From Ureibacillus sinduriensis BLB-1 = JCM 15800 (GTDB lineage Bacteria; Bacillota; Bacilli; Bacillales_A; Planococcaceae), in contig NZ_JPVO01000053.1 of the NCBI RefSeq assembly GCF_000772955.1, forward strand, positions 1-64,000: a stretch of 64,000 nt of DNA. The letters are read 5' to 3'. The notes under the pieces are model-generated. The model had not been told where the DNA came from and searched no databases. It saw nothing but the letters and a program-made list of their open reading frames with translations. Positions 26,090 to 35,282 of this stretch are shown here, piece by piece. Position 1 is the first letter of the stretch. Each line of letters begins with the position of its first letter. The position numbers and the translations under genes are program-made.

Positions 26090-27007
26090 TTAATGACCAC
26101 TGTGATCTGTTTCAACTTCAGTATGATTCTCGTGATTAGAATGTTCTTGATTTTCTTCGGCATCTTCAGAAACTTCGTTATGAGCGTGTTCTGGAGCAGG
26201 ACTAAATTCCAAATGTGTTCCTGTAAATGTCATTTGTCCAAGATGACCAGGTTCTAATAATTTTTCAAATTGACTTTCAGTTATAGGTTCAGCTGTTTGG
26301 TGAACTTCGTCAACCCATTCATCGAAGTCTGCTTGTGACATGGCTGTTACGTTGAACGTATTTTCGGCAAATCCTTTACCGCTGAAGTTCGCGTTTCTTC
26401 CCATGTATTCACCAGCTTCATCGGCAGCCAAGTGTAAAGTTGTCACCATATCGGACATTGCATATTTCTGGCCTCCGAGTTGTGGAATCCAGAAACTTGT
26501 GATCGGACCGTAAGAATATAACTTGAATTCTAACGGACGATTTGTCGGAATATAAAGGTAGTTCACAGTTTCAATACCTTCTTCTGGATAACTAAAGTGC
26601 CATTTCCAGTCGGAAGAGGAAGCATATACAACTAAGGGTTCTTGATTCTCATAACCTTCTGGTGTTGATTCAACAATATAATTACTTTTTACAGAGACAA
26701 ATGATAGATAAGCTACTATTAATATAGGAACACCTACACAAACGATTTCAACCCATTTGTTGCCGTGGATGTGTGGTGGTTCATAATCGTCAGGCAGTTT
26801 TGAAGCACGATACTTGATTAGGATATATGCCAAGATGACCATGACAACGATTACGATAACAGACATGATGCCGATTGATAATAAGATATCATTCGCTTGT
26901 CTTTCAGCTTGAGGGCCTTTTGGATCTAATACTAAAAGTGGCTCACAACCAGCTAGTATAAAGACAAGTGCCATCATGGACGTAAATAAAGCCCATTTTT
27001 TTCTCAT
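26090..27007 (-). CDS. qoxA: Cytochrome aa3 quinol oxidase subunit II
   Basis: A 305-residue lipoprotein subunit with signal and lipobox FILAGC, two membrane helices (about 37-60 and 84-104) and an extracellular cupredoxin domain with SFWIPQLGGQKYAMSDM. It lacks the CuA Cys-x3-Cys ligands, as expected for quinol rather than cytochrome c oxidation. The ATG at 27007 is preferred because GTG at 27019 overlaps the ribosome-binding site. The C-terminal 30 residues are unusually rich in His and Glu (HAHNEVSEDAEENQEHSNHE), a possible metal-binding tail absent from the core family. First gene of the operon. Confidence 0.93.
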   Translation of the reverse strand: MRKKWALFTSMMALVFILAGCEPLLVLDPKGPQAERQANDILLSIGIMSVIVIVVMVILAYILIKYRASKLPDDYEPPHIHGNKWVEIVCVGVPILIVAYLSFVSVKSNYIVESTPEGYENQEPLVVYASSSDWKWHFSYPEEGIETVNYLYIPTNRPLEFKLYSYGPITSFWIPQLGGQKYAMSDMVTTLHLAADEAGEYMGRNANFSGKGFAENTFNVTAMSQADFDEWVDEVHQTAEPITESQFEKLLEPGHLGQMTFTGTHLEFSPAPEHAHNEVSEDAEENQEHSNHENHTEVETDHSGH

Positions 27008-27206
27008 AAAGATATTCACCTTCCCTTATTAGTCAAAAGAAATCACCCGTTGACTTCCTCCAACACTATAACTCTATTTTAATCAATCGAATAGTAAAAT
27101 CATTGTTTTTGAGCTGATTTCACAAAAGGTTCACCTCTTATTCAAAAGTTATTCACATAAAGTTCACCATTTATCAAGAACTAGATATAAGTGTAAAATT
27201 TTGGGA

Positions 27207-27220
27207 TGAAAACGCGTTCA
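27207..27220. promoter_or_regulatory. Candidate cre (CcpA) site upstream of qoxA
   Basis: TGAAAACGCGTTCA is palindromic and agrees with the Bacillus cre consensus TGWAARCGYTWNCW at all but one position. It lies about 200 bp before the qoxA start. Catabolite control of terminal oxidases is known in Bacillales, but this site is only a pattern match. Confidence 0.5.
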
Positions 27221-27292
27221 TTTTCCTTATTTTGCTGTTTAATAGGGAGTTAGAATAAAGTTAATATAGAGAATAAATTATATAGAAATAAA

Positions 27293-27320
27293 AAAAGATC
27301 CCTTATAAAAGGAATCTTTT
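27293..27320 (-). terminator. Terminator of the 46-residue gene
   Basis: AAAAGATCCCTT pairs with AAGGAATCTTTT (one mismatch) around a 4-nt loop, with a T run following on the minus strand. Confidence 0.75.
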
Positions 27321-27368
27321 GGTTCATGATAAGAGGAGCTATCAACTTTTTCAATATAACTTTTTAAG

Positions 27369-27509
27369 CTAATCGTTAATTTTATTGTCCTGAAATTCAA
27401 TTTTCTTTAAGGCCTTGTCGAAATTTTGTTCCTGTGAAATTTCTTCACGGCTGTTATGCTTTTTTGGTTTTTTCATTTTTCTAAAAGTGGTGCTGGATTT
27501 CTTAGCCAT
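27369..27509 (-). CDS. Small basic protein, 46 residues
   Basis: The minus strand carries GGAGGTGAAAAATTG then ATG at 27509 and an open frame starting MAKKSSTTFRKMKKPKKHNS and ending KIEFQDNKIND. A proper terminator follows about 50 bp later. Strong ribosome-binding site, Lys-rich N-terminus and own terminator argue for a real gene. The product is hydrophilic with no membrane segment. The family is not recognised; a nucleic-acid-binding or spore-associated small protein is possible. Confidence 0.7.
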   Translation of the reverse strand: MAKKSSTTFRKMKKPKKHNSREEISQEQNFDKALKKIEFQDNKIND

Positions 27510-27680
27510 CAATTTTTCACCTCCATTATTATTTTGTGCTTAATTTCATTTGCAATGCATTTACTTAGCAGTCAATTTAACAATCATCCATCCTGTAAGA
27601 AATTTTCTTGATTTTTATGTGATTAGCCCTTCCACGTGCGTATAAACAGCATTAACTAGTAAATAGAAGGAGGGCTGAAA

Positions 27681-28199
27681 ATGGGTTTGGACTGGAATAC
27701 CAATAAGGATACAAATGATGATCGCGGGAGTAGTCGAATTGAGAGTGAAGTGATTTTTGAAAGGAACTCACTCATCATCGGTCAAAATTTTTGTGTGAAT
27801 GCAACGATAGGTGAGGAAAAGAAGTTAATTATCGAAGACAAAAATGTTTCGAATGACATGGAAGAGGCATCAAACTATGAAGATTCGTCCATTTTTTTTC
27901 ATGAAACCGAAAAGGTAGAGGAAGCTCCAAAAAATCAAGATTACACACTCATTTACGCAGCTCCAGCATCACCCATGCGTGCACCACTTCTAATAACTGT
28001 AATAGCACGAAATTTATCTGAAAATGATGTCCTGATCAGCATTGAGGATGATGAAGATGTATTGGTCGAAGAGATTGTTCCTGCACAGTCGGAATTGGCA
28101 TTAACAGCCCAAAATGCTTTGTTTTTAAGGGCATTGGCTCTATCACAAAGCCAGGTGCAGTTCTTCATTAGCGTCTATCATCCAACAAGTTCGTTCTGA
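27681..28199 (+). CDS. Acidic protein with beta-rich C-terminal domain
   Basis: A 172-residue protein behind a strong AGAAGGAGGG site. The first 90 residues are hydrophilic and strongly acidic. The rest (about 92-172) alternates hydrophobic residues in a beta-strand pattern (LIYAAPASPMRAPLLITVIA, ISIEDDEDVLVEEIVPAQ). It has one Cys, no signal peptide and no membrane segment. The C-terminal pattern recalls jelly-roll modules of spore surface proteins, but there is no convincing motif. The family is not recognised. Monocistronic. Confidence 0.6.
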   Translation: MGLDWNTNKDTNDDRGSSRIESEVIFERNSLIIGQNFCVNATIGEEKKLIIEDKNVSNDMEEASNYEDSSIFFHETEKVEEAPKNQDYTLIYAAPASPMRAPLLITVIARNLSENDVLISIEDDEDVLVEEIVPAQSELALTAQNALFLRALALSQSQVQFFISVYHPTSSF

Positions 28200-28739
28200 C
28201 AAATAAGCCATTTTTTCGGGATTTCTCTTTTGTTAGGATTTTTGATTGCGTTAGGACGAATAAAGATTTCCCAATATACAATAAATGTAATTTCCATAGA
28301 TTGCAACATGGATGAATAGCTTGTTGGTTTGAAGGTATATAGCATAGCCATATGGACCAAATGAACCGAAAAGCACATAAGATAGTTCCTTTGACTACTC
28401 CGGCAATTTGTCATGTTCTGTTCTGGCTGTCGGGAAGTGTGTATTTTCGAAAAGTAAACAAACCTTCTACAATGATCAAAAGCAGTAATTATGTGAAATT
28501 GCCATTTAGTAAGTTACTTAACTTAAATTCAAAAATTGTGAAACTATCTTCTACATAGAATTTAGAAGATTAAATAAAGTATCGGCACTATATATGAACA
28601 TTCTCGAAATATCAATTGTGACCCATTCACCATATCATGATTCAGTACCTCCCTTGACGGTACAATGGATTGGATGGGAATGATGGGGCATGCGGGAACT
28701 GCATAAACTGAAATAGGAACTTCTGAGTTGAATTGAAGT

Positions 28740-28774
28740 ACAAAAGGTTGGAGTGAGTGTTTACAGCCTTTTGT
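28740..28774 (+). terminator. Hairpin terminator in the intergenic stretch
   Basis: ACAAAAGGTTG pairs with CAGCCTTTTGT (one G-U pair), followed by a T run. No intact gene ends nearby, so it may be left from a lost gene or end a small RNA. Confidence 0.55.
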
Positions 28775-28945
28775 TTTTTATTACATATATTTTCCCTTTG
28801 CAATTTGTTCTCAATGTACGGTGTGCTTAGTTCATCCGCCAGGACTAAGCTTTTTTTGCATGCCAATTTCTTGCTGCTTGGACAAACACTATTTGACCAT
28901 TATATATTTCGGTTATTGAAAGGACTGGATAGGTTTGAGAAAAAA

Positions 28946-28959
28946 TGAAAACGCTTTTA
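28946..28959. promoter_or_regulatory. Candidate cre (CcpA) site upstream of the catabolic island
   Basis: TGAAAACGCTTTTA matches the cre consensus with one deviation (TGAAAACGCTTTCA would be perfect). It is 124 bp before the first gene of the island, consistent with catabolite repression of a degradative pathway. Confidence 0.55.
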
Positions 28960-29082
28960 TTTTTTCCGCATAAGTGCGTTGGAAAATTCATACCGTGTTG
29001 TATCTGAGTATTCTAAGAAATTGTGAATATTGATTGACAATTTAGTACTCAAATAAATTCAAAATTAAGGGGATGTGTTTAA

Positions 29083-30249
29083 ATGGATTTTACATTGACT
29101 GATGAACAAAAAATGATTCAAAAAACGGTAAGGGATTTTGTCAATAAAGAACTTAAACCTTTGGAGCAAGAGGTACTAAAAAATGAAAGAGAAGGCAGAC
29201 CGGGCATTTCCAAGGAAAAGGTAAAAGAATTAAGGGAAAAGGCAAAGGCGATTGGCTTCTGGGGAATCAATACGCCGGAAGAATATGGTGGGGCTGATTT
29301 AGGGCCGATTATGTCGGTGTTAATCGCAATGGAATTAGGGAGAACCTATGTACCATTCAATTTTGGAGGTTCAGCGGACAATATTTTATATCTGTGCAAC
29401 GAGGAGCAAAAGGAGAAATATTTAATACCTACTATTAATGGAGAAAGACGTTCCTGCTTTGCTTTAACGGAACCAGGAGCGGGCTCAGATGCAAGAAGTA
29501 TCCAAATGCAGGCCATAAAAGATGGTGACCATTGGGTTCTAAATGGAGAAAAGGTGTTCATTACAAACGGGAATGAAGCGGATTTTGCCATGGTTTTCGC
29601 TGTTACCGATAAAGAAAAAGGTGCTAATGGCGGGGTAACTTGTTTCCTGGTAGATCGAGAAATGGGTTGGAAATCGGAATACATTTACACAATGGGCGAA
29701 TGGGGACCAGCTACCCTGGTATTTGATAACGTTCGTGTACCGGAAGAAAATATCCTAGGGGAACTAGGTCAAGGCTTCAATCTTGGGATGCAATGGATTG
29801 GTCAAGGACGTTACATGATTCCTGCAGGAGCAATCGGTGCCGCGGAACGACTATTACAAATGGCCATCGATTATTCAAAAACAAGGGTAACGTTTGGGAA
29901 ACCAATCGCCGAACGCCAAGCGATACAATGGATGATTGCTGACTCGGCTGTGGAGATCGAAGCGGCTAAATGGATTGTCTTTAAAGCGGCATGGATGGCC
30001 GAAAATGGGATGGATGCCCGACACCAGTCATCGATGGCGAAACTTAACGGCGCAATTATGGCAAACGAGGTTGTAGATCGCGTACTTCAAATTCATGGCG
30101 GAATGGGCTATACAAAAGAACTGCCAATTGAACGCTGGTATAGAGAATTAAGACTATATCGGATTTTTGAGGGGACAGATGAAATTCAACGCCGTACGAT
30201 TGCACGTAATTTATTGAAAGGGCATGCAAAAGTAGGAGAATTGCTATAA
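29083..30249 (+). CDS. Acyl-CoA dehydrogenase
   Basis: A 388-residue FAD enzyme with the three-domain acyl-CoA dehydrogenase layout. The signatures CFALTEPGAGSDARS and TVRFGKPIAERQ-like VTFGKPIAERQ are present, as is the C-terminal QIHGGMGYTKELPIERWYRE followed by the catalytic Glu at about 363 in IFEGTDEIQRRTIARN. It introduces the alpha,beta double bond into an acyl-CoA and passes electrons to ETF. It opens the catabolic island. The acyl substrate is not predictable from sequence. Confidence 0.93.
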   Translation: MDFTLTDEQKMIQKTVRDFVNKELKPLEQEVLKNEREGRPGISKEKVKELREKAKAIGFWGINTPEEYGGADLGPIMSVLIAMELGRTYVPFNFGGSADNILYLCNEEQKEKYLIPTINGERRSCFALTEPGAGSDARSIQMQAIKDGDHWVLNGEKVFITNGNEADFAMVFAVTDKEKGANGGVTCFLVDREMGWKSEYIYTMGEWGPATLVFDNVRVPEENILGELGQGFNLGMQWIGQGRYMIPAGAIGAAERLLQMAIDYSKTRVTFGKPIAERQAIQWMIADSAVEIEAAKWIVFKAAWMAENGMDARHQSSMAKLNGAIMANEVVDRVLQIHGGMGYTKELPIERWYRELRLYRIFEGTDEIQRRTIARNLLKGHAKVGELL

Positions 30250-30271
30250 TCATATTTTTATAAGATAACAT

Positions 30272-30316
30272 ACTACCCAGTCAGTTATTATACTTTAATA
30301 ATACTAACCGGTTAGT
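30272..30316. promoter_or_regulatory. TetR-type palindromic operators before the SCP-x-like thiolase
   Basis: ACTAACCGGTTAGT at 30303-30316 is a perfect 14-bp palindrome typical of TetR-family operators. An 11/14 match, ACTACCCAGTCAGT, lies at 30272-30285, 31 bp upstream. Between them is a TATACT -10-like element. The TetR gene at the end of the island is the obvious candidate ligand. Confidence 0.6.
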
Positions 30317-30380
30317 TATGGTCAGCACTCTTGAATGAATGCAACGATAGCGAAGTTTATTAACCCTAAAGGGGGCAAAT

Positions 30381-31520
30381 ATGAGATCGGATAGAATGGC
30401 GGCGATTGTAGGTGTTGCTGAGTCTGATATAGGTAAAAGCCCCGGCAAAAACGTTTTGCAACTACAGGCACAAGCTGCAAAATTAGCGTTGGAGGACGCC
30501 GGGTTAACAAAAAACGATGTTGATGCTGTGTTCACGGCCGGGAATTGGGCATGGGCACCAAACCTGATGTTGGCTGAATATTTAGGGATTCAGCCCAAAT
30601 ATTCAGATTCAACAAATATTGGTGGTTCGTCCTTTGAAGCGCATATTGGCCATGCAGCTGCAGGCATTAAGGCTGGCTTGTTTGAAGTGGCACTGATCAC
30701 CTATGGTAGTACAAATAGAACAAACCCAACAAATTCTAGTTTCAGGTCACCTCTTACCGCACAGTACGAACTGCCCTATGGATTGCCAACCCCGGTCGGT
30801 GCTTATGCTTTGGCAGCAATGCGTCATATGCATCAATATGGTACAACTTCAGAACAGTTGGCGGAAATTGCGGTGGCGACCAGAAAATGGGCGGCACTGA
30901 ATGAAAAGGCTTACATGAAAGAGACGATTACAATTGAAGATGTGCTTAACTCACGAAAGATCGCTGAACCTTTGCACCTATTAGACTGTTGTTTAGTAAC
31001 CGACGGTGGTGGGGCAGTGATTGTTGCTTCCAAAAACGTTGCAACAAAATTAAACAAAAAACCGGTATGGATTCTTGGACATGGAGAATCTCATTCCCAC
31101 AATACGATTGCCAATATGCCAGATCTAACTGTAACAAGTGCACGCGAATCTGGAAAGAGGGCATTTGAAATGGCTGGAGTTGCTCAAGAGGAAATTGATG
31201 TCGCCGAAATCTACGACTCTTTTACAATAACGGTATTACTCACACTTGAATCACTCGGTTTTTGTAAACCTGGTGAAGGCGGTGCATTTGTAAGCGGACA
31301 ACGAACAGCTCCCGGCGGAGAATTTCCTATGAATACAAATGGTGGAGGGCTATCTTATTGCCATCCTGGTATGTATGGAATCTTCTTATTAATCGAAGCT
31401 GCACGCCAATTAAGAGGGGAATGTGGTGCACGTCAAGTAGATAATGCAAAGCTCGCATTGGTTCACGGTACAGGAGGAGTTCTTTCCTCAACTTCAACGG
31501 TAATTTTAGGAGGGGATTAA
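30381..31520 (+). CDS. SCP-x/lipid-transfer-type thiolase-like protein
   Basis: A 379-residue thiolase-fold protein of the SCP2-thiolase/Ltp branch. At the position of the usual nucleophilic Cys of the first half it has TNIGGSSFEAHIGHAAAG. The second half carries EIYDSFTITVLLTLESLGF, NTNGGGLSYCHPGMYG and a GTGG end. Such proteins typically pair with a DUF35 Zn-ribbon subunit, encoded immediately downstream with stop and start codons abutting. Relatives act as thiolases or retro-aldolases on branched or cyclic acyl-CoAs (for example Ltp2 in sterol side-chain degradation). Which reaction applies here is unknown. Confidence 0.85.
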   Translation: MRSDRMAAIVGVAESDIGKSPGKNVLQLQAQAAKLALEDAGLTKNDVDAVFTAGNWAWAPNLMLAEYLGIQPKYSDSTNIGGSSFEAHIGHAAAGIKAGLFEVALITYGSTNRTNPTNSSFRSPLTAQYELPYGLPTPVGAYALAAMRHMHQYGTTSEQLAEIAVATRKWAALNEKAYMKETITIEDVLNSRKIAEPLHLLDCCLVTDGGGAVIVASKNVATKLNKKPVWILGHGESHSHNTIANMPDLTVTSARESGKRAFEMAGVAQEEIDVAEIYDSFTITVLLTLESLGFCKPGEGGAFVSGQRTAPGGEFPMNTNGGGLSYCHPGMYGIFLLIEAARQLRGECGARQVDNAKLALVHGTGGVLSSTSTVILGGD

Positions 31521-31919
31521 ATGATAAAAGATCTGATCCACTCGGCAATTGATGAAGAATCAAAGCCATATTGGGATGGATTGCTCAATGGAAAACTGTT
31601 CATCCAATATTGCAACGATTGTCATCAATTCATCTTTTATCCAAGAACGATCTGCCCCCATTGTTTTTCAAAAGAAATTAGCTGGCAGGAGTCATGTGGA
31701 ATTGGGAAAATCTATAGTTTTACTGTCGTACACCAAGCATTTGGACCATTTAAAGGTGAGACTCCGTTTGTTGTAGGCATCATAGAACTTGACGAGGGAG
31801 TAAGAATGATGTCAAGAATCTTAGGGGATATGCAACAGATTGCCATTGAAAAGCCTGTCTCTGTCATATTTACAAAGGTTGAAAGTGATTTAGTTTTACC
31901 ATACTTCCAAGTAATTTAA
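31521..31919 (+). CDS. DUF35 Zn-ribbon OB-fold partner of the thiolase
   Basis: A 132-residue protein with an N-terminal helix, a zinc ribbon (YCNDCHQFIFYPRTICPHC, Cys-x2-Cys...Cys-x2-Cys, about residues 30-49) and an OB-fold (about 60-125, IYSFTVVHQAFGPF, FVVGIIELDEGVRMMSRI). DUF35 proteins form an acyl-CoA-binding heteromer with SCP2-type thiolases or with MaoC hydratases. It begins directly after the thiolase stop codon. Confidence 0.9.
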   Translation: MIKDLIHSAIDEESKPYWDGLLNGKLFIQYCNDCHQFIFYPRTICPHCFSKEISWQESCGIGKIYSFTVVHQAFGPFKGETPFVVGIIELDEGVRMMSRILGDMQQIAIEKPVSVIFTKVESDLVLPYFQVI

Positions 31920-32208
31920 TGGAGCCTACGTGACAAAAGGTAAAATTATGGAAAAATAACCGGCTTTACTTAACTCTGCAATAGAATTGAATTTTGGACT
32001 AGAAAAGTGTCAGCAACGGGTGCCGGCTCCAGGAGGAATTGGAATCGCCTGTAGGGTAAATAACGTCCTTTTGTCGAAGGTAGCGACGCAAATAGATGAG
32101 ACTGCCGACATTGCACATTGCTTATAACAATAGGTTCCCTGATTTTTTGCGGAGCTGGCTTAGCACCTTTGCGCATTTTCTAAAAAAAGTGAAAGAAGAT
32201 GAATAGTT
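31920..32208. other. Intergenic stretch
   Basis: No intact gene. A short open segment (KCQQRVPAPGGIGIACRVNN) may be coincidental. No terminator or operator was recognised. Confidence 0.35.
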
Positions 32209-33420
32209 ATGATGGATAGGAAGGCGTTCTTTTTACTAGGATTCATTATGTTTTTAACGATGACAGGTTACGGAATAGTACTTCCTACATTGCCATTCTT
32301 AGCAGACGATTTAAACCTTACATCAGTTCAAATGTCATCATTGATCATTGTCTGGGCAATCGCACAGATGATCACTTCACCAATATGGGGTCGTTTGGCT
32401 GATAAGATAGGGCGAAAACCGGTATTGATCATGGGGGTTTTGGGTTTTGGTATAGCCTTCCTTATGTTGATTTTTGCACAAAATTATTGGCAATTGCTAT
32501 TGGTAAGGCTGATTGGAGCAGCTATCTCATCTGGTGCTCACCCTGCCGCCTTTTCTATGGTAGCGGATCAAACAAAGAAGGAATTTAGAAATGAGTCGAT
32601 AGCGAAAATGGGAGCGGTGAACGGACTAGGATTCCTCTGCGGTCCAGCAATAGGCGGATTGTTTTCTCCTTTGGGAGTAACTGTTCCTTTCATCATTGCA
32701 GGTTCTCTCGCTTTAATCACGCTTCCATTTGCCCACTTTTACATTCAAGACAAAATGATCCATGAGGATGATAGTGAGTCATCTCAACAAAAGGAAGCTA
32801 TTTCCTTTTGGAAATCGATTTTAATGATAACAAAAACGGGTTATTGGAACCATTATACAATTATTCTTGGATTATCAATAGCAGCCTCTAGTTTCTTTGG
32901 ATTACTTGGCTATTTCATGATTGAAAGATTTGATGCTACTCCTGTTTTTGTCAGTCTTGCATTCAGCGCACAAGCTGGAATTTCGGTTGTCGTGCAATTC
33001 TTTTTGCTTAAGAAATGCTACGATTTGTGGGATGAAGAGACCATCACGAAAATAGGGCTAGTCATTACAACAATAGGTTATTGTTTTATCAGCTTTGCAC
33101 CATTTATCTGGGTGGCGATCGTTGGTTGCTTGTTGACCGGATTGGGCCAGTCCTTGGTACGTCCGACTACAATTGCGATGCTATCAAAGCGTAACGAGAT
33201 GGGGCAGGGCATAACAATGGGACTGCAAAATTCCATGGATAGTCTTGGTAGAATACTAGGTCCTCTTTGGGGTGGCTGGGTATTTGTATTCTTGGCATCG
33301 GCACCATTTATCACTTCTGCAATTATTACGGCACTTCTACTTGGCATTGCATTCATCAGTGCCTATCAACAAAAAATTCATATCACTTTACCTGATCAAA
33401 AAGACACTAGTAACTCATAA
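32209..33420 (+). CDS. MFS transporter (multidrug/TetA-like)
   Basis: A 403-residue protein with 12 predicted membrane segments and the MFS loop 2-3 signature WGRLADKIGRKPVLIMG. Motif C-like glycine/proline residues (GFLCGPAIGGLFSP) lie in helix 5, typical of drug/H+ antiporters. It may import the pathway substrate or export toxic intermediates. Position inside the catabolic island suggests the former or protection, but substrate is unknown. Confidence 0.85.
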   Translation: MMDRKAFFLLGFIMFLTMTGYGIVLPTLPFLADDLNLTSVQMSSLIIVWAIAQMITSPIWGRLADKIGRKPVLIMGVLGFGIAFLMLIFAQNYWQLLLVRLIGAAISSGAHPAAFSMVADQTKKEFRNESIAKMGAVNGLGFLCGPAIGGLFSPLGVTVPFIIAGSLALITLPFAHFYIQDKMIHEDDSESSQQKEAISFWKSILMITKTGYWNHYTIILGLSIAASSFFGLLGYFMIERFDATPVFVSLAFSAQAGISVVVQFFLLKKCYDLWDEETITKIGLVITTIGYCFISFAPFIWVAIVGCLLTGLGQSLVRPTTIAMLSKRNEMGQGITMGLQNSMDSLGRILGPLWGGWVFVFLASAPFITSAIITALLLGIAFISAYQQKIHITLPDQKDTSNS

Positions 33421-33445
33421 TTAGCGAATTGTTGGCTCCTTAAAA

Positions 33446-33459
33446 TGAAAGCGTTTTAA
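33446..33459. promoter_or_regulatory. Candidate cre (CcpA) site before the acyl-CoA ligase
   Basis: TGAAAGCGTTTTAA fits the cre consensus except for the C at position 13. It lies 26 bp after the MFS stop in a 279-bp gap, upstream of the ligase-to-ABC-transporter block. Confidence 0.5.
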
Positions 33460-33699
33460 TTTCATCCGAACGAAGATTTCCACAAGATAAGAGTGCGTTG
33501 GATGCCGAAAGAGAAGCGGTATGGTTGGGAAATGAACCTTGGCTGAATGAAGTTAAAACTTATTGCATAGATATGCGTTTTTTGAAGGATTGTTTATCGG
33601 GATTGCTCGGTGAAACCTGGGCGCAATTGTTTCGGCTGCGACGAAAGCTTCATAGTTGAATCCTTGCTATGAAAATATTTTTTACATTGGGAGGATAAC

Positions 33700-35250
33700 A
33701 TGCTATTAACTGAATTATTAGGTGAAAATATTGAAAAGTTTGGTGAGTATAACCTTCTTTACTATAATGAAAAAACGTATACAAACTGCGAAACTGAAAT
33801 TATTTGTAAAAAGGTCTCAGGTGTTATGCACTCCTTGGGGGTAGAAAAAGGCGACCGCGTGCTGATTTGCATGCCGAATTGCCCCGAAGTAATCTTTTCA
33901 TACCAAGGTGTATTGGGAGTGGGAGGCATTATTGTCCCTGTTATGTATCTACTTCACGAAAATGAAATTAACTTTATACTGAAAAATTCGGAAGCGAAAG
34001 TGGTCGTCACTTCATCTGAACTCCTGAAAAAAATATCCAAAGCAACAAATGGATTAAGTGATAAGCCCAAAATTATCTGTATCGATCAACCAAACGAGAC
34101 AGATTTGCTAGACGGAATCGAAGTTGTTGAATGGGAAAAGGTGCTGGCAAATACGCCAATCTATGAAAATGATTCACTGGATATGAAAGAGGATGATGTC
34201 GCGGTCATATTATATACATCCGGCACTACGGGAGTTCCTAAAGGAGTTATGCTGACACATAAAAATCTCTATGCGAATTCTATGTCCGGCTTATCATTAA
34301 GGGAAGAAGAGGATACGAGAGGGACAACAATCGGGGTTCTTCCCCTGGCGCATATTTACGGATTCGGAATTATGAACGGAATGTTCCTGCTTGGAAGCTC
34401 GGTTGTTATTTTTTCCAGATTTGATGCAGAGGAAGTATTCAAGGTAATCGAAAAGTATAAAGTAAAATCGTTTGCCGCTGTTCCTGCAATGGTGCATGCC
34501 ATGTTATACCATCCAAATGCGGAACATTATGACTTGTCGAGCCTAGAAACGGTGGGTTCAGGTTCTGCTGCGCTGGCGATTAGTCTGCGCCACAAATTCA
34601 AAGAAAGATTTGGGGCGGAGGTTCGTGATGCCTATGGACTTTCCGAAGCTTCCCCAGGGGTTGCAACGCAACGTAATAATATGCCTATTAAAGAAGGATC
34701 TGTAGGTGTTCCGATGCCGGGTGTCAAAATCAAAATTGTTGATGAACAAGGAAAAGAACTTCCTATTGGTGAAGTGGGAGAATTATTGGTCCAAGGGGAT
34801 AATGTAACACCAGGTTACTTTAGAAATGAAGAAGCCACAAAAAAAGCATTGCAAAATGGATGGCTTCATACAGGTGATATGGCAAAAATGGATGATGAGG
34901 GATATTTATACATCGTGGACCGTAAAAAAGATTTAATTATCCGGGGAGGATTCAATATTTATCCGAGGGACTTGGAAGAGTTGCTCGTCAAACATGAGTC
35001 TGTTTTAGAGGCTGCCGTCATTGGTGTCCCTTCTGAAAGAATGGGCGAAGAAATACTGGCATGTATAGTGAAAAAACCCGGTGCTGCCGTAAATGAGAGC
35101 GAATTAATTGAGTATTGCCAAAAAAACTTAGCGAAATATAAAACACCACGTCATATCGAGTTTGTAGATGAACTGCCCAGAAACGGCGTAGGAAAAATAC
35201 TGAAGACAAAGCTGCGAGAGCAATTTACCGACCTTTCATTTGATAATTGA
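33700..35250 (+). CDS. Acyl-CoA ligase (AMP-forming)
   Basis: A 516-residue ANL-superfamily adenylate-forming enzyme. It has the P-loop ILYTSGTTGVPKGVMLTH, the YGLSEASP substrate/adenylate motif, the hinge region GWLHTGDMAKMDDEGYLYIV, DRKKDLIIRGGFNIYPRDLE and the catalytic lysine in NGVGKILKTKLR. It activates a carboxylic acid to its CoA thioester using ATP. In this context it should feed the dehydrogenase, hydratases and thiolases of the island. Substrate chain length or ring type is not evident. Confidence 0.92.
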   Translation: MLLTELLGENIEKFGEYNLLYYNEKTYTNCETEIICKKVSGVMHSLGVEKGDRVLICMPNCPEVIFSYQGVLGVGGIIVPVMYLLHENEINFILKNSEAKVVVTSSELLKKISKATNGLSDKPKIICIDQPNETDLLDGIEVVEWEKVLANTPIYENDSLDMKEDDVAVILYTSGTTGVPKGVMLTHKNLYANSMSGLSLREEEDTRGTTIGVLPLAHIYGFGIMNGMFLLGSSVVIFSRFDAEEVFKVIEKYKVKSFAAVPAMVHAMLYHPNAEHYDLSSLETVGSGSAALAISLRHKFKERFGAEVRDAYGLSEASPGVATQRNNMPIKEGSVGVPMPGVKIKIVDEQGKELPIGEVGELLVQGDNVTPGYFRNEEATKKALQNGWLHTGDMAKMDDEGYLYIVDRKKDLIIRGGFNIYPRDLEELLVKHESVLEAAVIGVPSERMGEEILACIVKKPGAAVNESELIEYCQKNLAKYKTPRHIEFVDELPRNGVGKILKTKLREQFTDLSFDN

Positions 35251-35282
35251 TAGGTTTCAAAACACGCGAAAGGAGGAATTCG

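Larger units (their letters stand above)
28200..29082. other. Gene-free stretch
   Basis: No frame of coding quality on either strand. It contains a terminator hairpin (28740-28774), a cre-like site (28946-28959) and presumably the acyl-CoA dehydrogenase promoter near 29030-29060 (TTGACA at 29035). Confidence 0.5.

Noticed and set aside
28757-28948. 63-codon hydrophobic plus-strand frame
   Set aside because: It starts inside a terminator-like hairpin and lacks a ribosome-binding site.
31920-32208. Short coding-like segment between the DUF35 and MFS genes
   Set aside because: No start, no family match and stops on either side; insufficient to call a pseudogene.
33470-33657. Open segment of about 58 codons before the acyl-CoA ligase
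   Set aside because: No start codon or ribosome-binding site and no recognisable motif.
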